From Symsagittifera roscoffensis (taxonomy: Eukaryota > Xenacoelomorpha > Acoela > Convolutidae), in contig NC_087066.1 of NCBI RefSeq assembly GCF_963678635.1, forward strand, positions 24,875,881 to 24,937,880: a DNA stretch of 62,000 bases. The letters are read 5' to 3'. This document shows, one piece after another, positions 22,101-35,143 of this stretch; positions within the stretch are counted from its first letter, which is position 1; every line of letters begins with the position of its first letter. The position numbers were made by a program, and so were the translations under genes. Below the pieces are notes generated by a model. That model was not told the origin of the DNA. It saw only the letters and a list, made by a program, of their open reading frames with translations, and searched no databases.

Positions 22101-25100
22101 TCAAATTAAAAAATTATCAACTTGCTCAACAATATTTTAAAACCCTTTTCTATGTTTTATTTACTTAATTTTCGGTCAAAACTTAAAATGGGTTTTCTTG
22201 ATAAAAAGTCTTCGGATTTGAACTTTCGTATTTTTTTCTAAGAAAAACTTCGATTCGCGATAAGACTATAATTTCTTCCTGTTCAGCTTAGGCTTAAAAC
22301 AACTATCACTGTTCAGGGACCGTCTAATGTACCGGCAGAAGTTATTAACTTTTGACATTCTGCGTCCTAAATTGATCTAAATGAACGAGACGCAATCAAA
22401 TTAAAGTTACCACATGGGTAGAATATTACGGAACCTAGAAGGTATAGAGTTACAAATTTAGGTGTAAATATGCAGAACCGGACAAACCTCTAAGCTGAAA
22501 ATAAGCAAATCCAGTGCTTAATTGATGTTTATTCGAAAACGGGAAGTTAATCGAGGAATGAAATTAAATTTCATTTGACTTCATTAAATCAGCATGTTCG
22601 TTTAGGTTCTAGTCTGGTGAAAAAATTTTTTGAGTAAGGAAAAATTTCTGATCTCTGATTATGTCAGAGCTGGACAAAATAGACAGTTTTACAGTTTGAA
22701 GGAAAAATAAATTTAATAAGCTGCTGTGGGTTATAATAAAAATGACCAGGTAGAGAATTGAAACAGTACCTAAAAAATAACAAACACACAAACTCGGGGG
22801 ATATTTTTTTCTTCAGTGAATGACTTTTTAGTTGACCGCGTATGATTGATCCCTTACATCATGTGTAAGATACTAATGCCAATTGGTAAAAATTTGGGGC
22901 TCGACAATTTTCAGTTTGGTAAATTTGGATGGAAACGAAAAATGCTCACTTTATTTCTAGGCTTTTAGTGACTCATCATAACCCAGAGTTGAGATGCAAC
23001 GAAAATGCTTGCCATACAATTCCGTAGACCAAAACTGTTTATCATAAAATTCCATAGATCAAGTGTATGCAAGATAGCTTGTCATACAATTTTCGTATAT
23101 GGAAAATGTATGACTAGCATTTTTTGATAGCAAAAAAAGCAGTTTCAAAAATGCCACAAAACTTTGAGCTAAAACACTGTTCCGCTCAAAATTGCTCCAA
23201 AAACAGACAAATTTGCGAAATTCGCAAGAGTACTAGCGCAAAACTTAACAGTTTGAGGAAATCAAAAACCAAAAATTAATTATTTGTAGAGTAAATAAGA
23301 TCTGCTGCATAATCGGAAACTGTTACCGGAATCCGCAAATTGCAAGCAGAGTCCGCAAAATTTTAGCGGAATCCCAAAATTTTAGGTAGAATCCGCCTTA
23401 TATTTGCGACACGCAGTTTAAATTTTAATAGCAGTTTAGTTTATATCTTTTATATAGCAGGTGATTATCGGCGAGCTCAATGATTATCGGCGAGCTGCTA
23501 ATGAGGTTGGAGATATTGAGGGCGGGGATGCAGTAACTTATGAAAACGAAACAACAGAGGAAATAGAAGAAAATCGAATTAAAAAATTATCAACTTGCTC
23601 AACAATATTTTAAAACCCTTTTCTATGTTTTATTTACTTAATTTTCGGTCAAAACTTAAAATGGGTTTTCTTGATAAAAAGTCTTCGGATTTGAACTTTC
23701 GTATTTTTTTCTAAGAAAAACTTCAATTCGCGATAAGACTATAATTTCTTCCTGTTCAGCTTAGGCTTAAAACAACTATCACTGTTCAGGGACCGTCTAA
23801 TGTACCGGCAGAAGTTATTAACTTTTGACATTCTGCGTCCTAAATTGATCTAAATGAACGAGACGCAATCAAATTAAAGTTACCACATGGGTAGAATATT
23901 ACGGAACCTAGAAGGTATAGAGTTACAAATTTAGGTGTAAATATGCAGAACCGGACAAACCTCTAAGCTGAAAATAAGCAAATCCAGTGCTTAATTGATG
24001 TTTATTCGAAAACGGGAAGTTAATCGAGGAATGAAATTAAATTTCATTTGACTTCATTAAATCAGCATGTTCGTTTAGGTTCTAGTCTGGTGAAAAAATT
24101 TTTTGAGTAAGGAAAAATTTCTGATCTCTGATTATGTCAGAGCTGGACAAAATAGACAGTTTTACAGTTTGAAGGAAAAATAAATTTAATAAGCTGCTGT
24201 GGGTTATAATAAAAATGACCAGGTAGAGAATTGAAACAGTACCTAAAAAATAACAAACACACAAACTCGGGGGATATTTTTTTCTTCAGTGAATGACTTT
24301 TTAGTTGACCGCGTATGATTGATCCCTTACATCATGTGTAAGATACTAATGCCAATTGGTAAAAACTTGGGGCTCGACAATTTTCAGTTTGGTAAATTTG
24401 GATGGAAACGAAAAATGCTCACTTTATTTCTAGGCTTTTAGTGACTCATCATAACCCAGAGTTGAGATGCAACAAAAATGCTTGCCATACAATTCCATAG
24501 ACCAAAACCGTTTATCATAAAATTCTATAGATCAAGTGTATGCAAAATAGCTTGTCATACAATTTTCGTATATGGAAAATGTATATCTAGCATTTTTTGA
24601 TAGCAAAAAAAGCAGTTTCAAAAATGCCCCAAAATTTTGAGCTAAAACACTGTTCCGCTCAAAATTGCTCCAAAAACAGACAAGTTTGCGAAATTCGCAA
24701 GAGTACTTGCGCAAAACGGAACAGTTTGAGGAAATCAAAAACCAAAAATTAATTATTTGTAGAGTAAATAAGATCTGCTGCATAATCGGAAACTGTTACC
24801 GGAATCCGCAAATTGCAAGCAGAGTCTGCAAAATGTAAGCGGAATCCCAAACTTGTAGGTAGAATCCGCCTTATATTTGCGACATGCAGTTTAAATTTTA
24901 ATAGCAGTTTAGTTTATATCTTTTATATATCAGGTGATTATCGGCGAGCTCAATGATTATCGGCGAGCTGCTAATGAGGTTGGAGATATTGTGGGCGGGG
25001 ATGCAGTAACTTATGAAAACGAAACAACAGAGGAAATAGAAGAAAATCGAACTTAAAAATTATCAACTTGCTCAACAATATTTTAAAACCCTTTTCTATG

Positions 25101-25129
25101 TTTTATTTACTTAATTTTCGGTCAAAACT
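19195..25129. repeat. Tandem array, four units of 1,472-1,473 bp
   Basis: Unit starts (AGTCTTCGGATTTG or its variant) lie at about 19,262, 20,735, 22,207 and 23,680; the last unit ends at 25,129 with TTTTCGGTCAAAACTT. Units differ at only a few percent of positions. The unit contains a duplicated TGATTATCGGCGAGCT, three degenerate TCCGCAAATTGCAAGCAGAG-like subrepeats, and GTATGACTAGCATTTTT words in both orientations. Short minus-strand frames of 83 and 60 codons recur because the DNA recurs; one 83-codon frame is broken in unit 3 and they show no protein-like pattern. It is best seen as satellite-like or a segmental tandem duplication. Confidence 0.95.
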
Positions 25130-25640
25130 TTGTTTTTCACTTTTTTTTTTTCAGTTTCTTAAGAAAGGTTGAATCACTCAATTCATCAGTTTTATCAATT
25201 TGATTATTTCAATAAATACAATCGAGCTATGCTTTATATCCAATAAACCTCTTACTACAGGACACCTCCCCTCATAAACTTTCACGCCAATAAATCATTT
25301 GAACTCAACATCATATCATCTCAATAACTTATGATTTGAACCCATTTTGAACCCTCTATAATCCCAAATAAACATTTATTTCGTCGATTGTGGTTCCGAA
25401 TGATCTCAAATATTCTTGCTGGGATATTTGACCCAAATACTAAAGGGCATATCCATCAACTTAATTAACCAATGATTTAAAACTTGTTCGTGCAATCAGC
25501 TGACAATGGTTAGTCCTTGCTTTTAAATTCTTAATTGCCAGATAAAAAACTGAAATAATTTGTGCATATGCAGAAACTGGTGTGTTCATTTTAAAACAAA
25601 GGTATTTTAAAATTATTCATTTTAAAAACAAATCACATAC
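25130..25640. other. AT-rich non-coding DNA
   Basis: No feature supported. Confidence 0.35.
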
Positions 25641-25935
25641 ACTCTGCTTCCATTCTCGGATTCCACTTACGTTTGCAAAAACCCACTTATTCTGTTTTTT
25701 TTTGCGGAACACGCTTCCGGTTGCAAAATCCGCAAGACCTAGCTTTATTCAATTGTAGCGAAATCTGCGAAAAAACAAATGTCTCGACATGTTCACAGTA
25801 CAGACGTTTGTACGCGGAATCAACGGAAGTTTTGTATGAGGAATCCACTTACATTTTGAAACATGTTTAAAGACTTGTATCTGAGTTGCAGAGATATACA
25901 GACACCAAATGCATTGCACAGTTTGGCCTCGTAAT
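25641..25935. repeat. Dispersed repeat with GGAATCCACTTACATTTTG words
   Basis: Contains GATTCCACTTACGTTTGCAA, GCGGAATCAACGG and GAATCCACTTACATTTTG, related in inverse orientation to the AAAATGTAAGCGGAATCC subrepeat of the 1,473-bp units. Its right end (about 25,885-25,935, with CAGTTTGGCCTCGTAATG) is matched in inverse orientation at about 50,785-50,850. Confidence 0.55.
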
Positions 25936-27200
25936 GATTTTTTCGATATTTTTAAAAGAAATCATCCAATAATTTGTTTATAAGTTACATGACTTTGATC
26001 ATACTAGTTTATTTTCAAATTAATATTTTTTCGAAACTTGAAGTCTCGAAAATTATGGTCGGTTGTGACTCTTGACAAATTCCTCATTTGACAATTTGTC
26101 ACTTTTTTGTATAGAAAGTTTCAACCAAGATTAATCGTATTCGACTGCCATTTAAAGCTGACAGGATGATTTTGGTCAAAAAGTAATAAAACAACAAAAA
26201 AAAATTGCTGATTTTTCTTTTTTTTTTCTTCATTTTGTCCACTCACACGAAAAAAAAAGATATTCTAAACCGTTAAAGATTTAAAAAATTAAACTACCAA
26301 AATCAGTTTACTTCTGACTAATTTATTAAATGGCTGTTCTCTTAAAAGAACGAAATATATCAACGGTTATTTATCTCAACTTGATCAAACTTTACTTTTC
26401 TTGATCTAAAAAACTTACTAGCAGTTGTTGTAGGTAAAAAAATATTGCAAACTTGCGCTCACGTTAAACTCATAGAGTTAATAAAAAATCCCGTCACAAA
26501 GTGCTTATGGAAAATTCAAAACTTATCTTGAAAAATCCAACCCGATCCCAAATATCTTTCGGAAGTCGCAATAACAACCACGAAACTCTCAAATCAAAAA
26601 GTTCGATAGACATTTTAAAGATGAAACTCACTTTTGTATTTCCTTCTTTAAAAAAATCGGAAATAAGTTTCTACTTTAACTGACTGGCCAATAATTAGTA
26701 GAAACAATTTCTTTTATATGAGCGTTATTAGTCGAAGTATTTAATATTTTTTAATAGCCGAAGTGCCAACATAAAAATTATATCAGACATGGCGAGTGAT
26801 ATTTCATTAAAAAAATTTCCCTTGTCATATTTTTATCAACGTTCTTGGATGAGCCTAAAATTTTATCAAGTTGCAGAAAAATCTGCTATTAAAGCTCTGA
26901 GTAAGTAAAACCAGGAAGGGACAAGTTACAAATTAAGCTCTGAAAACTAAACATATCGTCGTGAATAACTATTTTACAAAAGTTCAGCAAGTTCACTAGG
27001 GTTTTAACAGCACTATAAGTTCAAGAACTGATATGTTTTTTTTTTTGTAATTTTTGTTTTATCAAAAAAAAACATTCGGCCGACTGGAATGATTTTCAAA
27101 GTTAATCCTTCTCTCAGACCGTCTAAAAGACGTTACAATTTGAATTATTTAGACTTTAACTCTTAAGTTTTTTCTATTAAAAACATTTTCTTCAAAATTA
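25936..27200. other. AT-rich non-coding DNA
   Basis: No gene, RNA or repeat recognised. Confidence 0.35.
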
Positions 27201-27570
27201 TCAGATGTTGGAACCTTCTGTGATACTACAGCAAGGGGTAAGAGCAGTTGCGGACTTCTGATTTCTGATTTCTCGAACAGAAACTAAGCTAAAAACCCAA
27301 GAAAAAAGCAAAAATACTAACCAAGAACTACCACAGTTTGAGAGGAGTGCCTTTACGAGGCGAACCAGATTTCGATGAAACCTCCTCATCAGTGGAAGAA
27401 GTTCCGGACAGGTCGGAGACCTGGCAGAACCTCGCAGTTGTGAAATTTTTGGCACAACTAACGTGGGACTAGCCATCCTATTTCCAGATCCATACGGAAC
27501 TACGATGCTGGCGAAGAGAAGCCTTTATGAGCTCCCTTCGGTATAACCACAAACAATAACAACAACAATC
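27201..27570. repeat. GC-richer block ending in a CAA-type simple repeat, possible retroposon tail
   Basis: From about 27,340 to 27,545 the composition is clearly more balanced than the flanks, and the block ends in ACAAACAATAACAACAACAA. That arrangement resembles the 3' end of some LINE or SINE families, but no RT motif or pol III box was convincing. The 91-codon minus-strand frame across it has no family features. Confidence 0.3.
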
Positions 27571-29340
27571 CACAGCAGCCGTCATCTTTGACTTATTAAT
27601 TTTTTTTCAACTGAACATCTGTTTGCTTCTTTAAAACTTTCTATCTAAATCTCACTTCTAAATTTGAATCCTTTTTTGAATCTTTTTGAAAACATTTTCA
27701 GGGCAAAATATCTATCAACGCAATAACCAGATACCCAAAAAAAGTCTGAAATTATTGGTAATTTTTGCTGAGGTGATCAAATTGTTAAATACTTTTTTCA
27801 TTTCCTGGAGTCAATTTGAAATGGAAAACAGATGCAAAAATCCTATACAGAGACGCTAATTTTTCCGAAAGCACCCTTTACAATTATTGTTGCCGAGCAA
27901 AATTTTGACCGTGCTTCATAGATGATGACTGCAGTTTTATATTACTCCTATGGACTGGCAATGATTGCGCAACAAAATACAAAGTTGTAAATATTTACCT
28001 TCCTGTGCTTCTTTTGTTTTAAATTAAGCACAGAGTCTTTTTTGTATTGATTTTTAATTATTTTTATAAAAAGTTCAAAATTTTTCATTTCTTTGTATTT
28101 TTGGCAGAAAATTCTCCTTCTGGCTCGCTGTTAATTTTAGCGAAATAAGTATCCAACGAAAGTCCAGAATAACTGTTGAGTTTGCCTCAAGTTTTATTTG
28201 ACTTCATGAATTGTGGAAAACTACTCACCTTTTTTATATATTTTTAAATGGATTTTTTTATCTGTTGTTCTCATAGAAGAAAATTATTTGGTATCAGAGA
28301 TTGGGCTTCTCATACTGGCCAGGAGCATTCTCATCAAACGCGCTCAGAGGAGAAAAAACTAACCACAATTTTTGGTTGAAGTTGATACCAAAGAAACACC
28401 TAACTCATCCGGATTGGTTTTATTGATCTTATTTTTAAATCGTCTATTTTAACTCATTTGTTTTTAAGCCACCTGACTATCAAATTTTCCTTTTATAAAA
28501 TTGATTGCGCAGAAATTAGCATATAAAACGACATCCATTACGTTTAGGAGAAAAAAAATCATTTCGTTTTCGTGAATCGATAAACTTTCAATATGGTGGC
28601 ACACAGATATCAAAATTATTGATTTTCAAATAAATCATTGCAGTAGGTTTGTGAGTAGTGTACGTGTTGTAAGAATAGCCAGAAATACTGCAATTTAAGA
28701 CTCTTTTTGGCGATCAACAGTGCCGAAACTGAAAATATGTTCAACTGTCTCATTATGGCGGGGGCGTTAAACAGTGCTAAAGTACCCAGTGTTGAAACTG
28801 AAAATGCGTTCAACACTATTAAAAATTGACAATTGACCAAATTTGATTGTTTTGATTTCATTTTGAGACTCGTTGGCAGTTTTGCGTAAAAATTGTTTTG
28901 CTTTGGAGCAAAACTGAGACGAAGTTTTTAAAGTTTGATGTACAAAATCCATTTAAGGGAGAAGAAGTTGAGTTGGCTTCGAGTTCGAAGTTTCATTTTA
29001 TACAAAACATTCATCAAATTTCAGCTCTGGGGTGAAAGAATTAACTTGGTCCAACTGGAGGGAAGGAGCGTTAACTTGATTTTTTAAAAAAATGAAAAAC
29101 TTATGACCCCGCAATTGGGGAACTTTTGTTTGTTTAACAAACAGCATCAAACAAAAAGAGTTTCGTTTTTCAGCGTCCGGATGGTTTTTTCAACGTCACA
29201 TAAATATATTTACTGTCAGTGATTTAATAGGAGTAAAAACAGTATTCAAAATAATTGTTGGCACTTTTGAATACGATTTTGATTTTTGACACTGTTGTAC
29301 TGCCCCACTCTGAGCTAAAGTTTCAAAACCAAGGTTCCAA
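27571..29340. other. AT-rich non-coding DNA
   Basis: No gene supported. A GAAACTGAAAAT-G-GTTCAAC word occurs twice (about 28,727 and 28,794), indicating a small local duplication. Confidence 0.4.
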
Positions 29341-29345
29341 AAACA

Positions 29346-29410
29346 TTTTTGTTCCGATTTTTGAAAAAAATGAAACATATATATGCTCGGAGTAGTTTTT
29401 TTTAATACGG
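29346..29410 (+). mobile_element. Diverged 5' end of the GTTCCGAC...TCTTGTT element
   Basis: TTTTTGTTCCGATTTTTGAA then ATATATGCTCGGAGTAG and a T-run follow the order of the 5' end of intact copies (ATATTTGTGCTCGGGGTGGG). A related 3' end, TACGAGCGGTCTTAG, lies at about 29,856. Confidence 0.45.
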
Positions 29411-29633
29411 ACCGTTATACAAAAATTTGACACCGTGATGGTATCTTTCACGAAATCTTCGGATTTTTTGTTTATTTACGTTTACGCTGCACGAATAATG
29501 CTTTCACAGTATCAATAGTATATGAACACATTTTGCCCCTTGCGCGTTTTGCCTCTAAAATGAATGCCACTTTTCGACCCCAAACGTTTCGCACCTCAAT
29601 TTTTAAATTTAAAAAGCTGCAATTATTTAATTT

Positions 29634-29990
29634 CGAGCAAAACTACGTCAGTGAGTGGAAGCAAGAACGCAAGATGAGACGTGAAAAGAAAAAATGTCAA
29701 ACTTTGGAGGGCTCAATAGTTTATCTCTTTCCAAACAAGTAATGCTGTGATTATCAAACGTTAAACTTGATTGCTTACGCTAATAAATGAAGTTTTTGCA
29801 ACCTATTGGAGATGTGAAGACCGAATATATCCTGGCAGTATTAGCACCACGTACATACGAGCGGTCTTAGTTTTTCCATGATAAAAAATCCACATTTTAA
29901 TGAATTTGAGTTTAGTTGTTACTAATTCATCGACTAATTTTTCTGAAAATTACAATAAATAATACAAAAACGAAAAAAAAAAGAAAAAAA
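29634..29990 (+). repeat. Direct repeat, copy 1 (about 360 bp)
   Basis: Closely matches 31,718-32,080 from CGAGCAAA through GTCAGTGAGTGGAAGCAAGA, AACCTATTGGAGATGTGAAG and CATACGAGCGGTCTTAG to the A-rich end. Differences are small indels and substitutions. Two copies about 2.08 kb apart suggest either a segmental duplication or ends of a non-autonomous element. Confidence 0.8.
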
Positions 29991-31717
29991 TATATGATTC
30001 AAATTTATCCATAGCGTCTTTAAATTGTTTTCAGAAGTGTTTTGTCGTTTTTTGTTAGCCGTTCTTAAAGGAAGTTAGCGTGCAGTAGTTTAAAATAAAA
30101 CCTGCGAATGCTTGTATACACTTAGTTCTTAGTTGCCTCTAAGGCCAGCGTTTCTAAAAGTGACCGTTTTTGTGCACGATTGCCAAAATATGCTAAATGT
30201 GGTTAATGGCTTTTGTTTTCTGTCAAGATTTCTGACTGCAATTAGGAATTTTTCGTGAATTAGGAAATTAGGAAACTTTTTTGAAATATGTTGATGATTG
30301 AATACATTGTTTCCTTGTAAGGTCTTCTATTTTTCTCCTATAGGTTTAAGTACCGATGACCAATATTATTTACTGGGACCCAACTTAATATCAGTAATGT
30401 TTTTACCCCCTTTTTGAGAAGGGTTTTTAAATATTTATTAAGTTTTTTGAGCACTTTTAGAAATTCTTGTGAAAGGATGAAACTGTAAGTAGTTAGATTA
30501 ACATATGTTAGGAAGCTTATTTTAGGTGAAAAGATCGTTAACTTAATTAAATTAATTGTTTTTACTAGCCAATTTGGTCAGAGAACGTTTCCTTTTATTT
30601 GGTATATAGTAGTTATAATAACAATGAGTTAAATTTTCATGAGATAAAGTTAGCAGAAAGCTGTCAAGGACTGATGAGCGATAGAGAAGATATTGATAAC
30701 CTTAACTCTATCTAGGACTATCTGGCAATAGGGCGGTTAAATAGATTGCGGGCCCTAGAAATAGATAACCTCCGTCTTTAGCTTTTTGAAGTTGGAAACT
30801 GACTAACAGAAACTCACTTTCCTATAATTTTGCAATAACTACAATTAATTCTGTTGTTTTCAGACCTACATATTTAATAAGGAGTAGTTCTCTGCTCAAA
30901 TTACACCTGTTTTACTAAGAGATACGTGGGGTCGGTTTTTAGATCCCTTTGTTTCAACTAGTATATAAAATTAAGCATAAGTCTCATTTTAGATGTTAAC
31001 ATTGATCATAGTCGATCTGGTCCTAAAGTTAAAATGAATTTTTTAAAAACAGATTAATTAAAAGGGTTGATTAATTAAGTATCAGTGAGCTATAAATGGA
31101 TGAACAACTGTCTTAAATACCGAAATAGGTTTGGGGTATTTAGTTTAAGTTATATTAATTTAAGTTAAAGGAAAACATTAATATCTCATCTCTGTCAGTT
31201 CTGAAATGTTATACTTTTTTCAAAAGCATTTTTGTTTAAAGAAAAATTAGTGATAAATGAAAAAAGAAAAAAATTCCACTCGACTGAGCAAGTGGGGAAA
31301 ACAAAAATTATGAAAATTCAGGTTGATTTAACTCTCAGCTATTTTGCTGAGACAAATCTGCACCTGCACTCTAGGCTTCATTTTCCCCTTTTTCTTCATA
31401 CTTTTGATGAAATTGACATTTGCAACTTATTGATTTTTGCTATAAAAAATCAATAATTTAAACAATCAGGGCAATTTATCAGTGCCTTACTTAATTAAAA
31501 ACTCAAAGTATTTTGTTAGGATCGCAAAAGAACTGGGGGCTTTGTCGCCGCGCTGTCTGCTTTTTAAGGCAAGACAGTACTTATTTTCAATATCCAGGCT
31601 AAAAGCAACAGAAAAAAAATGAATCCAATTTTAAAAGATTTATTTAAAACGGAAGGATATTTAAAATATTAGAAAACTAAAATAAACTATAAATTAGTAG
31701 AGTATTTGCAATACTAC
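29991..31717. other. AT-rich DNA between two direct repeats
   Basis: No coding or RNA feature recognised. A 74-codon plus-strand frame at 31,232-31,456 has no motif support. Confidence 0.35.
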
Positions 31718-32080
31718 ACGAGCAAACCTATGTCAGTGAGTGGAAGCAAGAACGCAAGATTAGACGTGAAAAGAAAAAATGTCAAAGGGCGCGATAATTC
31801 GTCTTTTTCAAAACAAGTAATGCTGTGATTATCAAACGTTAAACATGATTGCTTACGCTAATAAATGAAGGACGCAAAAATACAAACAAAGATTTTGCAA
31901 CCTATTGGAGATGTGAAGACCGAAAATACCCTGGCAGTATTAGCACCACGTACATACCAGCGGTCTTAGTTTTTCCATGATAAAAAATCGACGTTTAAAT
32001 GAATTTGAGTTTAGTTGTTACTAATTTTTCTGAAAGTTATAACAAATAATACAAAAACGAAAAAAAAGAAAAAAAGTATA
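31718..32080 (+). repeat. Direct repeat, copy 2
   Basis: Second copy of the 29,634-29,990 segment, with a short insertion (GGACGCAAAAATACAAACAA) after AATAAATGAA and a small deletion later. Confidence 0.8.
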
Positions 32081-32768
32081 TTTAAAAAATAAAGTATTTA
32101 ATCCATAAAGTGTTCAAATTTTCACCATGGTAATTGTAAGAATCGAACAGTTTAATTTTCTAAAAAAAAGGGTTGAGTTGTAGTATTGGAAATTTTACCC
32201 GGACAAAAGAACATTGTCCTAACTGTTTATTTAACAACCCAATTCTAAATTCGAGCCTGCCATTTAAATTTAAACCTCTTTTCACTAAATCAGATATTGA
32301 CTGAGTTACTCTTATTAGGACTACAAAATTTTGTTTTGAAAATCCATTACTTCTTAAATACTTAACCACTTTTTCTCATTTTATCATGCTCATTATTTTA
32401 AAAAGGCGGCGATTATTAAGAAGTTGCTCTTAACTTCAACTTGAAACAAGCTGTATAAATTTTTAGCAGTCTTGCCGGCTGGACTGGAATCCCCTTTCTT
32501 TGATTAAGCAGAGATGCACTTGCAATATGATGCATCAGAGAGATTCATATGAGTTTTTATTAAGACAAAATTGAAGGCGGCGGTTTTAATCAAAGGGGAA
32601 CTAGTTGAAAATTCCCTTAAAAGAAAAGGAGAATAAAGGTGCAGGTGAAACCTAAGTAATTAAAGATTGAATCAGCCGCCGGTTTATGCTTACGAGTAAA
32701 AAGACTGGTCTGAAATCTTCACTATTTCATTTTGCTCAGTCAGCAGCAAGTCCGATCTCTTAAAAATT
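32081..32768. other. AT-rich non-coding DNA 5' of the retrotransposon
   Basis: No gene recognised. The 5' boundary of the retrotransposon is set only by where LTR similarity begins. Confidence 0.35.
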
Positions 32769-33260
32769 TCTTTTTCGAATTAGATAATTTTTCTTTTCCA
32801 CTTTTACAATAACATAGAAATAGTCTTTTTCCAAATAAAATAGAGAAAAAATTCTCGTTTAAAATTCGCTAAAACTAATAAATCGAGATACGCACAACCG
32901 AGGAAACCCGGATTTTAAGGACGAAAAGAACTACAACAAGGACACTACAGACGACTCAGCAGAAGTGCAGAAGTGGACACAACCAAGGATGACCCAAGAA
33001 TACTAAGCAATCGTCGGCCTTAGTAAGAAGATAAAATACTGATGAACAAAATAAGATTAACTAAACCTCCTCATAGGTATATTTCTTTAAGCTGTTCGAC
33101 TCATTTATATAACCTAATAACACTGTGCTTTGTATTTACCCAGCTAATTAATTCATACCTTTTCTAACTATTGTTTCTACTATAACTTTTGTCAAGACAA
33201 CTTGACGATCTAAGGTGAGACTTATAACTTAGGATAAAATTACTAAGCATTCAACCAGCA
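32769..33260 (+). repeat. 5' LTR of Ty3/gypsy element
   Basis: About 490 bp that aligns along its length to 44,621-45,117 (for example GCACAACCGAGGAAACCCGG and GTCAAGACAACTTGACGAT). The right border falls at ACCAGCA. The left border lacks a clear TG, so the exact ends may be off by several bases. Substitutions between the LTRs indicate an old insertion. Confidence 0.9.
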
Positions 33261-33278
33261 ATGAGCGCTTAGTAAAAC

Positions 33279-33295
33279 TGGTGCGACCGCAGCAG
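33279..33295 (+). promoter_or_regulatory. Putative tRNA primer binding site
   Basis: TGGTGCGACCGCAGCAG begins with the TGG expected opposite a tRNA CCA end and lies 18 bases after the LTR border. The spacing is longer than usual, so either the LTR border is slightly further right or the 3' LTR is trimmed. The tRNA is not identified. Confidence 0.45.
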
Positions 33296-35002
33296 AGAAC
33301 TACTTTTTAAGAAATTTTTTTCCAACAAACTGAAAACAGCTTTTAAAAGTCAAAAAAAAATTATTATTAGGATCTGTGAGTATTTGTCAGATTAGTTCTC
33401 AACCTCAAAAAGCCACTAGACAATGGGTGTCTTTCGATAGAAACACAATTTCATTGTCTTCTACTTGACATACATTCCTAGCAGGGTTCTTGCGACAAGT
33501 ATCCCCTGCGCTAACAGTCGCCCACGATATTCCTCCACCTCGAGGTCTATTATACGGCTTTCTAACTGACATATGCTCATGATTTTAACTTTTATCTATT
33601 ATTACAATAATATACAAAATTTCTGAAAGAATCGTTCTCTGCCTAAGACCACTAGTAAGATATACCCTTTTTGTCCAGTAAACCACTAAATACATGCCGA
33701 AATTTCAGTTTAAAGTTATCATCACTAAAATTAACTAAACCCTGTATTCAACTAGAGTGCTCAAAAACTTATTAAATATCTTCCGTCCTTCTTTCGAGGG
33801 GGTTAAGTGGTCATATGGTCAATCTATGAGTACCTTTAATTGTATGATAAATTGAATTCTTCAATACAATATCTCAAACCATCGACACTTGTTGCTATTT
33901 GTTCTAATCCTTCATCATTTCTCGAGGCTTATCCTCAACTTTTTTAAACTAATTTTAATTGTACTCAGCTTAACGTAACTTATACCTAATCATCAATCAA
34001 TGAAGCTACCAATTACTGAAACTAAGGGAAAAAACAACAAAAACCAAGAAGGAAGGAACGGAATTGGGTGTTTTTTAAATAAATTATTGGTTTTTAATGA
34101 CACAGTTTGAATATACATCTAATAAACAATTAGAATACGCACTAAAACCAGTCTTAAACGTTAACCACATAATACCAAACACTAAGTTTTAGTTTCAGCG
34201 CAAAAATATTAGGTTTCACAACAAAAACTAAAGCTAAAACACTAACTCATCCACTTTATATTGATAAACCAGGTTTAAGATATCAAAAGACTCGTTTTTC
34301 TCGAAAATTTACATCTCCTTGGAGTTTAACAGTGCAATTAAGTTGTACCTTTGCTTGAGGGCTGGGGACATGTTCACCTGCTAGGGCAAATACCATTTTT
34401 CTATTATAACTTTGTTCCCAAGTTATTTGTATTTTGGTGTTTATATCAAAATAGGTCTCTGATGAACGAAAACAAATTTACATACCCTTGGAGCTTAGCC
34501 AAGCAACCAAACTTTAGCATGATAAATTTTTGCATGAAAAAGCATAAACAAAGTATACTATAGCTTTTAGACAACTTCAAAACAAAAAAAACTCAACTTC
34601 AGCTACCATAGTTTTAGGTTTCAGATTATCGTTTCAGTCCAAAGTTTTTGTAAAAACTTTAACAAAAAAAATAAAGTTTTGAGCCAATAATAACCTAAAA
34701 AGGCAAATAATTATATTGTTAATCATAACAAAGGCATCAATAAAACTTCACATAAACAAAGTTTCAGGTTTCAGCTAAGGTTTCAGCGAATAAAAAACTT
34801 AAAAAACTTTAAAAATTTTAGCAATATTTTTTCCAAAAAAAAATATATTTTTTTTTGTTTATTTTCTTATTTCATTATTAATAAGCTTTGTTAATAATCA
34901 ACAAATCCTAGGAAGTTTTAATTACTCTAAAACATAATAACCAAATATACCAAATAAACCAACTTAACTTAAGAAAAAAAAAATAAACACCGAAAAAAAT
35001 TA
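33296..35002 (+). other. Untranslated leader of the retrotransposon
   Basis: AT-rich, no conserved protein. Contains repeated GTTTCAG words at 34,190-34,790 and two similar stretches around TTTACATCTCCTTGGAG (34,309) and TTTACATACCCTTGGAG (34,478). A 70-codon frame at 34,351-34,563 is unsupported. Confidence 0.4.
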
Positions 35003-35143
35003 ATGTCAACACATTTCAAAATTGACGTCAGCACAATAAATTTTAAACTCAATTTAGGATGCAAAGTCTCTAACATCGTATGGTATATCACTAACACTGA
35101 AAAATATCATATTAGTATACTAGCAAAACACGCTAAACCCTAA
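35003..35143 (+). CDS. Pre-gag small ORF, copy 1
   Basis: A 46-codon frame starting ATG with TINFKLNLGCKVSNIVWYIT at residues 11-30, followed by AKHA near the end. The protein, not only the DNA, resembles the next small ORF at 35,479: both carry KLNL, then (I/V)WYITN, then KHA. Conservation of the reading frame suggests a real accessory peptide or a leader coding unit that was duplicated. No known domain recognised. Confidence 0.35.
   Translation: MSTHFKIDVSTINFKLNLGCKVSNIVWYITNTEKYHISILAKHAKP

Noticed and set aside
29634-32080. Complete LTR element formed by the two 360-bp repeats
   Set aside because: No primer site, polypurine tract, TG...CA ends or coding remnant between them.
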